A stretch of DNA of 64,000 nt, from assembly GCA_030386875.1 (NCBI GenBank), contig CM059564.1:71009436-71073435 (forward strand), in the 5' to 3' direction. The notes below the pieces were generated by a model, which saw only the letters and a list, made by a program, of their open reading frames with translations, was not told where the DNA came from and did no database searches. Positions within the stretch are counted from its first letter, which is position 1. Each line of letters opens with the position of its first letter. This document shows positions 12,514-23,800 of the stretch, piece by piece. Both the position numbers and the translations under genes were made by a program. The stretch comes from Morinoia aosen. Taxonomy: Eukaryota; Arthropoda; Malacostraca; Amphipoda; Talitridae.

Positions 12514-12925
12514 TAATCATCTAAGCCTAATCTTTCCAAGGTTCCTAAAATTAGGAACTTTGAAGGCTTTAGACTCTAAATGTTCAGCAATTTTGAAATG
12601 AAAGGTAAGCATAATGCAATTTATTTTAATTAAAATGATACATGTAGAAAACCTTTGAAATGAAATGCACAAAAACTCCTATTCTTCTATCAGAATGAAA
12701 AGATTGCAAAAACTTTGGAACGTAAAGAGATAGCGCTACTTGAAAAATAACGCTTCGGACATCAGTCTATCAGAAAGTAAATTCAATGAAAGCAGAAAAG
12801 AAAATTATACATGATAATCCGAACATTGGAGCAACAATTACTTAAGAAAAACTAAACGAAAAAAGAAGAATCACAGTACATTGGCTCGACAACCGTACTT
12901 CGGAAGCCTGAGTGGCAAAACTTGT

Positions 12926-13800
12926 ACAGTGGGGCAAAATAATACAACTCATTGATTAAATTGCCAGATTCCACATTTCTAAACCACGTACATTTCCAAA
13001 ATTTGAACTATATATGAACAAAATTATAAAAGAGTTAACAATGTATCTAAAATCCACAAATATTTATTACAACTAATTATATAGGAACATGTATAATAAA
13101 TACATGAACAAAAGCTTACAACACACTTCCAGATATACATAAATGAATACTTCGTTGCATAGCCGGTATTGTTAACTATTCCATCGAGACGTTTAGAGTG
13201 GTTTACTGCTAGCATTTTAGAAGTTTCAGGTGTAATCTCATTCCGTCTTTCACGTAAATTTCTTTGAGTGCAGTGATGTTATTGTGAATTCATCTGAATC
13301 TTCAATTTCTATTCCCTCCACAAGTTTTCGATCGGATTCATGTCCGGGGATTGACTTGGCCATTCTTAAGCGTTTATCTCCTTCATCCTCAACCATTCCT
13401 TGGTTTCATCTGCAGTACGCATTGGATCGTTGTCTTGTTGGAAGGTCCATTCACGTTACAATTTTAACAAACGGGATGAGGGTGGGAGTTGCTCTTCCAA
13501 TACTTAACGATGTTTCCTGCCATTCATGGTTCCTTCATTGATTTGGTTAACTACCCCTGACGAGCTAAAACATCCCCACACCATTATTGAGCCCCCGCCA
13601 AGCTTAACAGTGGGCGTAGTGCACTGTGTTTGATAATACTCTTCGTTTTGTTTCCTCCAAAAATTGTTTGTGCTGTTTCTGCCAAATAGCTCGATTTGGG
13701 TTTTATCTAACCACAGTACTGAGTTCCAAAACACTGCTGACTTGTTCAGATGGTCGTCTGCATACGTTAATTTACTGAACGCATACATGCTTTTAATTCC
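12926..13800 (-). mobile_element. Tc1-like element fragment
   Basis: Contains the Tc1 transposase pseudogene and, on its 3' side, TACAGTGGGGCAAAATAATA near 12924-12943, which resembles the CAGTGGGGCAAAA ends of some Tc1 elements. I found no matching opposite end upstream of the transposase, whose N-terminus is also missing, so the copy seems truncated on that side. The 12926 boundary is an inference. Confidence 0.6.
13137..13800 (-). pseudogene. Tc1 family transposase (DD34E), stops only
   Basis: Catalytic DDE domain of a Tc1 transposase. One reading frame carries the whole domain: WNSVLWLDKTQIELFG (first catalytic Asp; the following Glu is Lys), NFWRKQNEEY, PTVKLGGGSIMVWGCFSSSG, GTMNG, then WTFQQDNDP (second Asp) and WPSQSPDMNPIENLW (Glu). 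Counting residues between the second Asp and the Glu gives 34, the Tc1 signature. The frame then runs through KRLDGIVNNTGYATKY, the usual C-terminal block. At least five in-frame TAA/TAG stops break it, but I saw no frameshift. The N-terminal paired-like HTH half is missing or unrecognisable beyond 13800. Confidence 0.9.
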
Positions 13801-15185
13801 TTAAAAACCTTATCTGATGTTTAGGATTTTTGAGGTGTAGACAAAGATCTATTTATTCTTCATTAGATAGCACTTCCTAAAAGTAATATAATAGTCATCG
13901 TAAAAACACAGCCGCAACAAAGCGGAGGTCCACATGACGGCGGAACGATTGTCTCGGGCAATCAGACGCGTCAGCAGCTTAAGGCATAAAGAAGCAAAGG
14001 TCGTAAAAAATGTTACGTGAGGCACTGCAAATATGGTTAAACTCAAAAGTTTTAATGATTCTCAGATATCGCATTTCCGTTAAATCAAATATCGTGGCAC
14101 ACTACATTGGCAATCCCAAAATTATACGTTAAATATCGTAGGCTCCCAGAGTTTCAGCAAGTTTATTTTAAACAATTGTTTTGAAACTCGAGCAAAGCAG
14201 ATGGAGCTGTTAGGTTGTGGTAAATTGCGTTGGTTTGAACTTGAAATGGTTAGCTTGTTAAAATATAAAATGACTAAATTCACTGGTAGATGATTAAATT
14301 AAAAAAATTAAAAATTGGGTCCAAGTGTCATTTTGTGCGGGAAATTCAACCGACATGCTAAATCTGGATTTAACCTCTTGGAAATTAAACCAACATGCTT
14401 AATCTCATTAAAGATGGTGATAATGAAATTTACCTTCCTCTTTAGGATCTTCAAGTTAACCTTTATTAAGAGTATTTTATCAGAGCAAAACTGCCTGGCT
14501 TTTCGGTGGGTGTGGCGCTCCTTCAGCGAGATGTATTATTTTTGCCTAATAAAAAAACCTCTTATACCTTAGTGTATGGCAACACTTCTCATTTGAGCGT
14601 AAGCTAAATCGATTTCAACTTCTCAGTTGAATTCATGGAAGCAGCGTGTGCGCTTAATACTATCAGTAGGTTGTTTATTGTAGAGTCTTGGTTAAAATTT
14701 TAAACTTTGTTTCAAATGAATAATTAGAAATGGATTCATAATTCATTTCATTGTTTTTTTCTGTTCCAGACTAGGTAAATTAGCCATTGAAATTCCACTT
14801 AATTCTAGTTTAGTATGTACAGTTCCAACCCGTCAGAACCACTGTTTTAGGGTGAGTTTGATTGTTCATAATTTCACGTTATTCAAACTCTCTGAATATC
14901 AATGTCCGGTATCACCTTCTTCTGTTATTTCACGCTTGTGTAACATGATTTATTTTGTTTATATTGAATTATAACCGCTGGGAATATTTGAAGTAAAAGA
15001 TCGGACTTGATCTTTTCAGGTTTCGGTGTGCGAACGAAATTGGATTTAATTCTTATCCTGCCTATCTAGTCATTAAACGGACTTAACCCCCACATGGGAT
15101 TGGCGGAGCATCACTTCAAATGAAATGCAAGAATTAATTTGAAGTGAACTTTCCGGCATCTCGCCGAAATTATTTTTGTGGTTTT
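13801..15185. other. No gene recognised
   Basis: AT-rich, short ORFs only. It may contain unrecognisable N-terminal Tc1 remnants near 13800-14000. Confidence 0.4.
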
Positions 15186-15414
15186 TTAACACTTTGACTG
15201 CAACTACTAAATATTAAGTTCAATGCCAAACTCAAATTTAAAGTCAATTGTAGTATAGTATTTTGAAAATACCAAACATGAACTGGATTGTGCCTTCATT
15301 TAGCTTTGATTAAGTATTTATGAAAATTGAATTTGCGACTGCTGGTTGGTCAACAGCGTTATAAAAATTACCTCCGTGTACCACCGGCGGCGCACGTCGC
15401 AGTCAAAGTGTTAA
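15186..15414. mobile_element. piggyBac-type MITE with TTAA ends
   Basis: Left end TTAACACTTTGACTGC (15186-15201) is mirrored by GCAGTCAAAGTGTTAA at the right (15399-15414). Removing one TTAA from each side leaves a 221-bp element with a perfect 12-bp TIR starting CACTTTGACTGC. TTAA target duplications and C-rich TTTGMCTGC ends are typical of piggyBac-derived elements. The interior has no ORF and is GC-rich only near the right end (CCACCGGCGGCGCACG). Confidence 0.8.
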
Positions 15415-16343
15415 GTTCTAACAGGCTTTATAGGTTAGGATAAGTTAGGTGATGTTCATTTAAACGAAAAGTATATTTTTTGAGTGTTAAACGTTAGGAA
15501 TGAAGTAGTCAGAACTAGATAGAAATTAATCTTACGCTGTGTTATGAGTGGGAATAGATTGGACAATGTCGGATATGGACTGTTGCCAAATAATTCAGCC
15601 ACTTCTGGAAAAATTATAAAAATAGGCTGTGAATCATGAATGGAAAAATTATGATAATATTGGGAACTTAATTTGATTAAGTTAGGTTTGACAGTGTTTC
15701 GTAGGTAAATTTGGGGGCTGAATCTAAAACTGATCTCGGTTTTCCTCTATCTAGTCAAGTTTTTGAATTCTATATAATATTTTTATTTTCTTTTAAAATG
15801 TGCATCACTCAGTACAACACAGTTTCAGTCCTTGTTTTATAAAATTTTGCAAATATTAGCATACAATGACAAATAAAAAATAGGCACGAATGGTATGTTT
15901 TTTTGAGCGCTATCATGTTTTTACAAGGGATAAGGCTATAATTTTGCGCAGGTTAAGGTAAAAACATATGTTTGTAGTTTTTTTCTGAAGTCTACAATTT
16001 GAGGACTTATTAATATTATACAGGACGTTTCATCACCGAAGACGCTACAAAGACGATTCATCGGTGTATTCGATATTCCCTAGTTTTTCATTTCTATATA
16101 TAGGGCAAATATCATTTCTGTTATCTCCGTGAAGTTGCAATTTTGAGGCATACAACGTTCTATTTAGCGCTGGCATGGCGTGCCGTTCAGTTCGCTCGGA
16201 CCAGGCAAAAGACCATCACGCCTCTCACCTGTCAGCCTACGCTGCGTGTCGCATGCCTCTGCCACCGCGTGCCCGCTCGCAAATAAACTAAGTACACAAC
16301 CTATAGAGGTGGGGACCTTTTCGATAAAGCTAGCAATTACTGA
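15415..16343. other. No gene recognised
   Basis: AT-rich. A GC-rich patch at about 16165-16285 has no recognisable coding or RNA structure. Confidence 0.4.
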
Positions 16344-18000
16344 TCAGGTCCTGTAAGGATTGAGTTTCAGTAGTGGTAGCTGGTACCCCCATGCGGGGGT
16401 TCCAGCAAGGCAGCAACCCACCAACACTTGGCCGAGCGATTCAATTTGAGGACTGTCGCGTTTGATGCTCCAATAATAGTCAGCCACCCTATAAACATCC
16501 CATCTAATCTGGTAAAATTCTTCCATAACCTTCAAATCTAGGTGAAATCGTTTATCTTGCTCGTCACTAGCAGCACTAATATTTTCCGGATAGCTGGCAA
16601 GATGGCAATTCAAAAAATGCAATTTAATATTCAGAGTTGCAAGCAAGCGTTATTTAGTTCTCCAATTATTTCTGAAAAATAGTATTTTTGTGTAATTACT
16701 TGTAAGTTTATTTCCAAGAAAGTTCTTTTCGACGTCTTTCAATGATAGCCAAGAATTCTTTGCAACGTCTCACATAGTTTCGATGAACAGCTGTTCACCT
16801 TTGATGAGCTTCTATTTCGTGACCCATCAAACACATCGGTCTTGATTTTTTCGATTGGCACGCTAGGAAATGCCAAGATGATGTACTCTAAATAATCGCC
16901 ATCAGTTGCCAGTGTCGTAACCAATTGTTTCATGAGACCTACTTTTATGTGAAGAGGTGGGAATATTATAATCTTCTTGTCAACAAGTGACTCATATGCA
17001 ATGTTAGGATCTCAAGGCTTAAGATCAGATCTCGGAGGCAAACTCGTCTCAATTCAATAATGCTTCTCTTGAGCTCTGCTACCCCACGTACAGAGGAAGC
17101 AGGGATACATTATGTATCCACGTTACTGACCGAGAAAGAAAGACACCATCTTAAGGTCAACACAAATGATCAAATTGTATATCGTATTGCAATAACTCTT
17201 TTTACATCTCCATATTTTTCCTGAAGGTACACCGAATACCCAATAGGAACTGAGCCAAACAGATTGCCATTTTTGTAGAATGACGCACTCCGAGCTCCGC
17301 TTTGAGCTATCAATAGCCTCCATTGATTTAGACTGTAGATTGAAAACCCTGATTCTTTCAATAATCCAGGAATGTTATGAAAAAACGCAAAACCGCTGTC
17401 ATTTCAAAAGTACTACAGGAACGCATTTTCCCTGGCTTGAAATAATGATACCTTCACGCTCTTTTTAGGTATGTTTTTCTCTTTCAGTCTTGAGGCAAGA
17501 ATTTCTGAAGCTTTTTTGATAGGCCCAAACCGAGTGCTGAATCATTTAACTCGTGCTGATCAAATCCCCTACGAACTGGATCCTCGTGAATGTTAAACTT
17601 AACATCATTGCTGTCACTACGTTCTTTAACATCACTCAGATCTTCTAGGAGAGGTAGTTGTTCGAAAACTGGCACTTGAATTTCAGCTGAATGAAGCATT
17701 GGTGATCTAGATGAGTCAAATCATGATCAGCTGGCAAGTTTACTGTAGTTAGAATTTTCTTATCGGGTGAGTAAGCTGTGGAAAAAGAACTTGACGTGTT
17801 AAAAAAACTAACGGCAGATTAGATATCAGCATGCCAATTTTAGTGTAAATAAGTTCAAAAATGTAACTCAACAGAATACTGTTCTTAAATTGTTCCCTAG
17901 TGTAGTCAATGATGTTATTAACATCTGTATTCCCATCAGTACTTTTACGACATCCTCTGAATTAACTTTTCTTTCTTTAGGTTTACCAGCTTCCATCGCA
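16344..18000 (-). pseudogene. Decayed copy 1 of an unnamed arthropod multicopy protein family
   Basis: Fragments appear in family order on the minus strand: KPKERKVNSEDVVKVLMGIQ (about 17930-17990), LNDSALGLGLSKKLQKFLPQ (near 17490), RYHYFKPGK, IAQSGARSASFYKNGN, VPIGYSVYLQEKYGDVKRVI (near 17200), PCFLCTWGSRAQEKHY-like residues (near 17070), IIIFPPLHIKVGLMKQLV (near 16930), YLEYIILAFPSVPIEKIKTD, then LHFLNCHLASYPENI and EFYQIRWDVYRVADYYW (16344-16646). I recognise these as motifs of predicted proteins present in many copies in arthropod genomes, probably mobile-element-borne, but cannot name the family or its activity. C-x-x-C-like residues could be a zinc site. Several frameshifts and stops make it non-functional. 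Confidence 0.7.
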
Positions 18001-19240
18001 ATTGTAGCCTCGGTAGAGGATGTTCCTAAAAGCAGTGTTTCCCACTGCTAAATTAAAGTAGACATTAGAAAATAATTTAAATTTACTTACTATCGTTTTG
18101 AATTTTATTCAGAACACAAAGTTGAAATAAGAAAGTGGCTGCTTCTAAAATTTCTCCACGGCCGCAAGCCTCTAGTTTTGAATTCTCTCGCACTGCCTCG
18201 AAGAAATGAGCTTAACGCCAGCTTTGCATTCCGGAAAAAATAGGCCGGTGGAGATACGCAATTTTTGTCGGAAAGCATTTAGAAAATCGGTTGGAAATTA
18301 CCCACTGTTATTGCGAATCTCAATATGATATCCTCAGGCACTGAGCAATTCACCCGTAAAAATGCACCGATCTCCTACCAATGTAGAGCAAAAATAGGCT
18401 TTTGTTCGTTATGGCTGCAGAGCTGTTCTCAGTTCCTCGCACTGCTTAAGTTTTTCTAGCTCGAAAGTAAGTAAAATTAGCATTCTTACAGTTCTTGTGG
18501 AAAAAACATAGCAAATCTGCACATTCCTAATATTGTCGTTTGAGAGTCGAACATGGTAATTATAATTTTAGCTGAGTATTCCTACCAGGCTTTATTTTGG
18601 TTTCAATATTCAAACGGTTTCAATACAACTGTAAGTTGCGTTGCCTGAACTCACATGCAATTTTCAAACAACATTTTTATGCCTTTTGAGCATTTATGCC
18701 TCAATAAGTGCACGTGTCTTAGTAATTCGCTGCTAAATGATCTCAGCAATAATTTTTTGAATTCACTGTTCCCTTCTTTTAAATGCAACGAACTCATGCT
18801 CAAACATAGGCCTGATTTCCATGATTTTTCCTTCCAAATTTCTTTTTCACTATATAATAATAAAATTTTCATGTACAGTTTGATACGAGGTTTGCGCCCA
18901 TTCGAACTTTTTTCGTAGTTTGCAAATTCAAACAGACTGAATGAGTGAAATAAAATGAGGAAAACCAAAGTGATATCACAGTTCTTTTTTATAAGTGCAC
19001 CAGTTTCTTCGGAAAACAGAATTTCAATCTTACGTTAATTGCTAAACACTTCAAAGGAGTGTTCACCCTCAAAAATGTTTCTAAATTGTTCAAGCTTATG
19101 CACATTTCATGCATGTTACTAACAAGAACTTTGTTCTGCTCGAACATATGAGTGTCAAGCCATTCCCAAACATTCATCAATTTCTTAGCTTCAAAATATT
19201 TCTTCGGAAGATGCATTCGTAAAGTATGCTCTTCGTGTTA
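18001..19240. other. No gene recognised
   Basis: Two adjoining minus-strand open stretches (18651-18968, 105 codons; 18989-19216, 75 codons) are the longest. Neither shows a motif I recognise. Confidence 0.4.
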
Positions 19241-20066
19241 TGGAGAGCGTCCCCCATACGGACCTTTTTTATGTTATTGGGCCTAGATCAATAAAATTTA
19301 GTATGCTGATAGGAAATGCAATTGAGAATCGTTTATCTTCAATGAAAAAGTGCGATTTTCTTGAAAAGAAAATGGGAAATAAAAGAAAATGACGTTTTAG
19401 GGGGGGGGGGGAGGTTCAAAATGCTTCTTGTCCGACAGTTTTTGAGCTACAGTGATGATTTTGGTATCATTGGATGCGAAAGACAAGGGCTTTTATAGAT
19501 ACTCTATGCTTTTTCCAAAATTTTCAGTTTTAAATGAAAAAATGAAAAAAATTGAGAGCAAATTCTGTTCTCGAAAAAATGCTGATTTATGACGTCATAA
19601 CTTATGAACAAAAGTACTCGTGAAAAATATTGTAATATCTATAAAAGCCCTTGTCTTTCTACATCCAATGATACTAAAATCATCACTGAAGCTCAAAAGC
19701 TGTCGGAGAAGAAGGATTTTGAAACCCTAAAGTCCGAAGTTTTGATTATAGGCAAAACAAAGACATGTAAACAATTTTAATTTTTTGTTCAGGTTAGACC
19801 CCAGAAATCATTATACAGTATTACATAGACATAGGAGATGATATAGCAACGTCGCACCGTGAAGAAAGTGCCATGGAGGAGGTGTAGCATGATAAAATAC
19901 TGCTTCCAATTCCCTCCCTCAAACGCCGGTAGCGGGCGAACGAGTGAACGTACGAGTCTCATTTTTCCACAGGATGTACCTGACCTCCTACACTTCTTAT
20001 AGCAGCAAAAATCCCAGCTTCTCAAATGGTCTCAGAAGCATGGATTCCTATGGGGGACGCTGTCCT
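19241..20066. mobile_element. Non-autonomous element with terminal and internal inverted repeats
   Basis: Ends GGAGAGCGTCCCCCATACGG (left) and, read inward from the right, GGACAGCGTCCCCCATAGGA form an imperfect TIR of about 20 bp. Inside, 19422-19501 and 19638-19717 form a second inverted repeat of about 80 bp with strong identity (for example GACAAGGGCTTTTATAGATA on the left arm). The left flank reads TTAT and the right flank TTAA, so a degenerate TTAA target duplication is possible. A G-run near 19400 lies between the two tiers. There is no transposase. Confidence 0.75.
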
Positions 20067-21282
20067 TAACTGCAGTTTAGTTCAAATCCTGTTTAACTGC
20101 TGTCTATGTAAACAAATCTTGAGTAACCTGAGTAAGGTAGATGGGCTACGCAGTGCGGTTTTTTTAAGAGATCCGGAAAGAAACTCCTGATTTCTGACTA
20201 GAGCCTATGCATTCGTGCACAGTGTGTTAGGCAAAACAGCTGAGTGAGCTGTTAGCTAACTGGACGTTAGCAGAATAAAATTGGGCTGTATGGAGCGACA
20301 TATTGAAGTAACATCTGAATAATTTGATCAGAGTGGAGTATGCCAAACATGAAGCTAGTATTATCATAGCTTTGATCCTCAATGTCAATCTCGATCCTCC
20401 TGTGGAGCTTGAGTGTGCGTCTTCTTTTCGAGCTGGGATGGCTGCAGGCAAATGACCTCGAGGCGCAGCGAACCGTCAATAGATGAGAGATACCGGAATT
20501 AGGGAGCAAAAATAATAATACTCATATTTTATTTTTCTTTACCTGTCCGTAGGCCAGCGAACACAAAATTCTCACAGATTATAGGCATTAATTTTTAAAC
20601 AAATATTTTAAATTAAACAATTGATTTTTCAAGCATACGGATTCTCATTCATTAAAAAATATGTACGGTGAATGACAAAAGCACTAAACTATTGTAGTGA
20701 AATGATTTAAAAATATCAATTATTATGGTTTGAAAAGCGTACAATGAAAAACAAATCCTCTCACAGTCTAAACGTTTGTAGAATAAGCATCAACGTGATT
20801 TGGCAAAAATTACACGCTCAGACAAGTATGACACCGATCCAGGAGTTCGCTTTAACTATGCATTATCTTTACAGAAAGAATTCATTGAAGGTCATCGAGA
20901 GTAAATTTCATCCATAATAAAGACTTATGCCCAATTAAATGTGCCACATTCTATCGTAATTCCCATTAGGATAAAAAAGGAGAAGAGATGTAAAAAAGAA
21001 CATTTTTATTATTTTTCATGACGAAGGTTTCCGAATTTTAGAATTCCAACTTCAGTGCTAAAACATAAAGAAAGGTCAAACTTAGAAAATACAAAAAGTA
21101 AATAAAAAGTAAACAAACATCCATAAAAACTTAGATCCTAATCCTCATTTACAAGCAGTAGAAATAACAACCACCCTCACTTGCTCATTTACATAACCAT
21201 GCACAAGCACATGCAATCCTACGCTTACACATGAGGACCTCAAATGTACACGCTCGCAAACACACACAAAAATATGTTGGTA
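20067..21282. other. No gene recognised
   Basis: AT-rich. Two overlapping minus-strand ORFs of 74-80 codons near 20227-20509 look like chance. Confidence 0.4.
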
Positions 21283-21573
21283 CATTGAGGCAATGTTCAG
21301 GTTGATTGCACAGAAATCTTTATTTAGGTTAGACCTATAAGGGGAAATGAATGAAGATTCCGCAATACGAATATATTGTTAATTATTTGCGGTACACAGG
21401 GCAGGGATACTATTTATTTTGAGAGGATGATTAAATTCCTGACAATAATCTCGAATTGCTGAACGGGAAGGAGGGGAAAATGTGCGATCAGTTATATGAG
21501 AAATTCCTGAATGTTGCTTGTGTCTAATAATTTGTTGAAGTTTTGTATTACTACGTACAATGTTTTTGTACAT
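21283..21573 (-). pseudogene. GIY-YIG endonuclease end of a Penelope-like element
   Basis: The minus-strand product contains KHKQHSGISHITDRTFSPPS, then SAIRDYCQEFNHPLKINS, LCTANN-stop and RIAESSFISPYRSNLNKDF. This is the order of the C-terminal GIY-YIG domain of Penelope-like proteins, where an H-C-H stretch is followed by the LRI-ES-LF-I motif with its catalytic Glu and a K/R-P-x-LN tail. At least one in-frame stop (TAA after LCTANN) is present. The N-terminal GIY and YIG strands would lie above 21573 but are not clear. It has the same strand and correct relative order as the RT fragment at 23490-23800. Confidence 0.7.
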
Positions 21574-21773
21574 TGCCTAGCTTCATCATATCGTCGCTGT
21601 CTCCAAGCAGTAACAAAGAGCAGTGGCTTTGAAACTAAAAATTATCAAGACAAAATATTTTGATTGTACTCTTGTCATATAACAAACACGTTTCTGTTGT
21701 TTGGGTCCGTATACTAAATTAAAGTAATCTTTATTTTTTCAACTTAAGATTATCCATTGACAACTACATTCGG

Positions 21774-22169
21774 TCAGACTTTAGTGTATGTTGGTCCGCT
21801 AACAGCTAAATAAATGTGCAATTGCCCGCTTGGAAATTTCAACATCCAAACCTTCTGTACATGGCACGATAAAGGGTCATAGGACAGGATTTTGATGTTA
21901 AAAGTATGAATACAGAAACAACAACGCACCAGGCTAAGCAATGATTGCCAAGTCGTCACGTTGACGTTAAGGCTGAACAGCTCATTCCCACGACTGAGAG
22001 AGCCTTTACAAACAGGAGGCATTGCCAAAAACCTTATGAATCTCCACGGTTGCTCAAATTTATTAAGACGTAGCACCATAGCAATGATGTCACACTTTTG
22101 GTACGAAGGTGGCAGCACTTTTGGATTAATTGTGATCGTGGTAAATGCGTTTCCCGGTACAATCTCCAT
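21774..22169 (-). CDS. Unrecognised 131-codon open stretch
   Basis: Open on minus from ATG to stop, overlapped by a 97-codon plus-strand ORF at 21961-22254. The product includes NKFEQPWRFIRFLAMPPV and two Cys-rich/hydrophobic stretches. I see no family motif. It lies between the two halves of the Penelope-like element, so it may be inserted material. Probably not a gene, but longer than most ORFs here. Confidence 0.15.
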   Translation of the reverse strand: MEIVPGNAFTTITINPKVLPPSYQKCDIIAMVLRLNKFEQPWRFIRFLAMPPVCKGSLSRGNELFSLNVNVTTWQSLLSLVRCCFCIHTFNIKILSYDPLSCHVQKVWMLKFPSGQLHIYLAVSGPTYTKV

Positions 22170-22319
22170 AAAAACGTTTGCGATAATGTTTTTTAGTGAG
22201 CAAAAAGGGCATAAAATTTGTGCAAATGAACAAAAATTATTTATACATACATAATTTTATAACCCTTAAAGACGGAGAATATACTACGCATCGAAATCAT
22301 ATTTATCAAACCTCTACAG

Positions 22320-22410
22320 GGCCTGAATAAAAAATAATGACAATGTATCAGTTTTAAAAAAACATTTCGACGTGCTCCATCTTCAGTAAGTAGCCTGAAA
22401 AATTTATAAA
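22320..22410 (-). repeat. Probable retroelement 3' tail sequence
   Basis: On the minus strand the text runs GAAGATGGAGCACGTCGAAA, then a stretch about aaactgatacattg and a poly-T/AT tract. Phrases of this type (gaagatg...tcgaaa) are common near the 3' ends of Penelope- and CR1-like elements. The assignment is by resemblance only. Confidence 0.35.
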
Positions 22411-22659
22411 ATCAGATATCCTGAAAAAAACATGTATACATTAAAAATTACATAAAAAAATACAAAGGATATGAACTATTTGAACTAATGTTGACCAGTT
22501 TTTCTTCAGGTTTGTGAAGGGATTATAAATGCGTAAGTCTGAATTATTTGACGAAACGCTTAAGAAAGAAAAATTATCTTCTGCTATGCGGTCATATGAG
22601 GTGTTTGGGTAAATGGTCTTCCTCTACGGTATCTGGCTTCACGTTGTTGAGCAATCCTA

Positions 22660-22942
22660 GTATAATATTATTATAATATAATATAATATAATACAATTTA
22701 ATATAATATAATATAATATAATATAATATAATATAATATAATATAATATAATATAATATAATATAATATAATATAATATAATATAATATAATATAATATA
22801 ATATAATATTATATAATATAATATAATATAATATAATATAATATAATATAATTTATTATAATATAATATAATATAATACAATATAATAAAATTTAATATT
22901 ACAATATATAATATAACATAATATAATATTATATAATATAAC
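22660..22942. repeat. TATAA pentanucleotide microsatellite
   Basis: Near-perfect (TATAA)n for about 280 bp, with a few insertions and substitutions at both ends (ACAAT, TTATT, ACATAAT). Open frames across it encode only Ile/Leu/Tyr runs and are not genes. Confidence 0.97.
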
Positions 22943-23039
22943 ATGATAGAATCGTAAAATCGTCATGCCGACACAATCAAATGTATACTTTACACAATTC
23001 ATTTTATACATAAGGAATGCCAGCATCCATTTATGAATC

Positions 23040-23489
23040 ATGTTTTAGTAGCGGAAAAATGAGCCAACTCTAAGTGAATAAAAGGGCACAATATGAACTT
23101 AGTTTGACGATACAAAAATGAGGTTTAAAAAGATTTCCAGATCTTGCAACATTGTACTGTACATGAGAAATCACCAAAACATAGGAAAACGCAATGGAGA
23201 CTCTGCATTGACTCTGTAACAATAACAGTAATTGTAGTTTTTTAAGCCATGAATGTTTTTGTTTGAACATTGACAATGGAAGAAAGAAACTTTTTATACG
23301 AAGAAAATGTTAGATGGAAGTAAACTTAACATGCAAATCGACATAGACTGAAACATATCTTGTATGCACGATTCAATAAAGTCTGTATGGGATGAAGGTA
23401 ACTTTTGGGAAAACACATGAATGATACGCAGGGCCTATTTTGGTTATTTTTTAATCGAAAAAATTGGCTCAATGACAATGGTTTATTTA
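23040..23489 (-). pseudogene. C-terminal RT remnant of the Penelope-like element
   Basis: Continues from the RT piece in mixed frames. Readable fragments include QTLLNRAYKICFSLCRFA, HVKFTSI and CVFLCFGDFSC, resembling the post-palm part of Penelope-like RTs (the LL-RAY-IC block and the LPF-G-S block). Several frameshifts and stops. This is a weak but collinear match. Confidence 0.5.
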
Positions 23490-23800
23490 TAAAGGTGTAG
23501 TATTCAAACAGTCTCTGAACAAGGGGGCATGCCTGAGCTCTTGAAACAATAGAAAAGTATTGTCAATATATTTACGGTAAAGTTCAGGTTTGAGATCTGT
23601 AGGACAATCTGCTGGCCAGTATTCCTCCAATCGCATATCAAAAAATTTGCAAACGTAAGCCTCAAAGGGCGATTCATACCAAAACCTTCAAATGACTTAT
23701 ATGTTCATTTCGCCTGCAAAAATAAACACGGAGTTCAAAATGGAAAGTTCAATCAGCGTTTTGAAATTAGTTCTTCCAAGCCCTAAAAACCCATCCTCTG
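23490..23800 (-). pseudogene. Penelope-like reverse transcriptase palm, broken
   Basis: One minus frame reads LGRTNFKTLIELSILNSVFI, then after two stops YESPFEAYVCKFFDMRLEEY, then WPADCPTDLKPELYRKYIDN and TFLLFQELRHAPLFRDCLN. This follows the Penelope-like RT order: LxELxLxNxxFxFxG, the (G)xAMGSPLSPxxANxFM block, then DCPxxFKPxxYRRYVDDTFLLF. The catalytic YVDD is YIDN here, so the second of the two adjacent metal-binding Asp residues is Asn. The MGSPLSP block is also degraded. With two stops it cannot encode a working enzyme. The family call is from recalled motifs and is strong because of collinearity. Confidence 0.8.

Noticed and set aside
19398-19412. G-run as a G-quadruplex or regulatory element
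   Set aside because: A single homopolymer without spaced G-tracts; more likely slippage or a sequencing-sensitive site.
20060-20110. TTCAAATC-type tRNA B box near 20074
   Set aside because: It falls just outside the 19241-20066 element and has no cloverleaf partner sequence.
22657-22944. A 95-codon ORF of Ile/Leu/Tyr
   Set aside because: Translation of the TATAA microsatellite.
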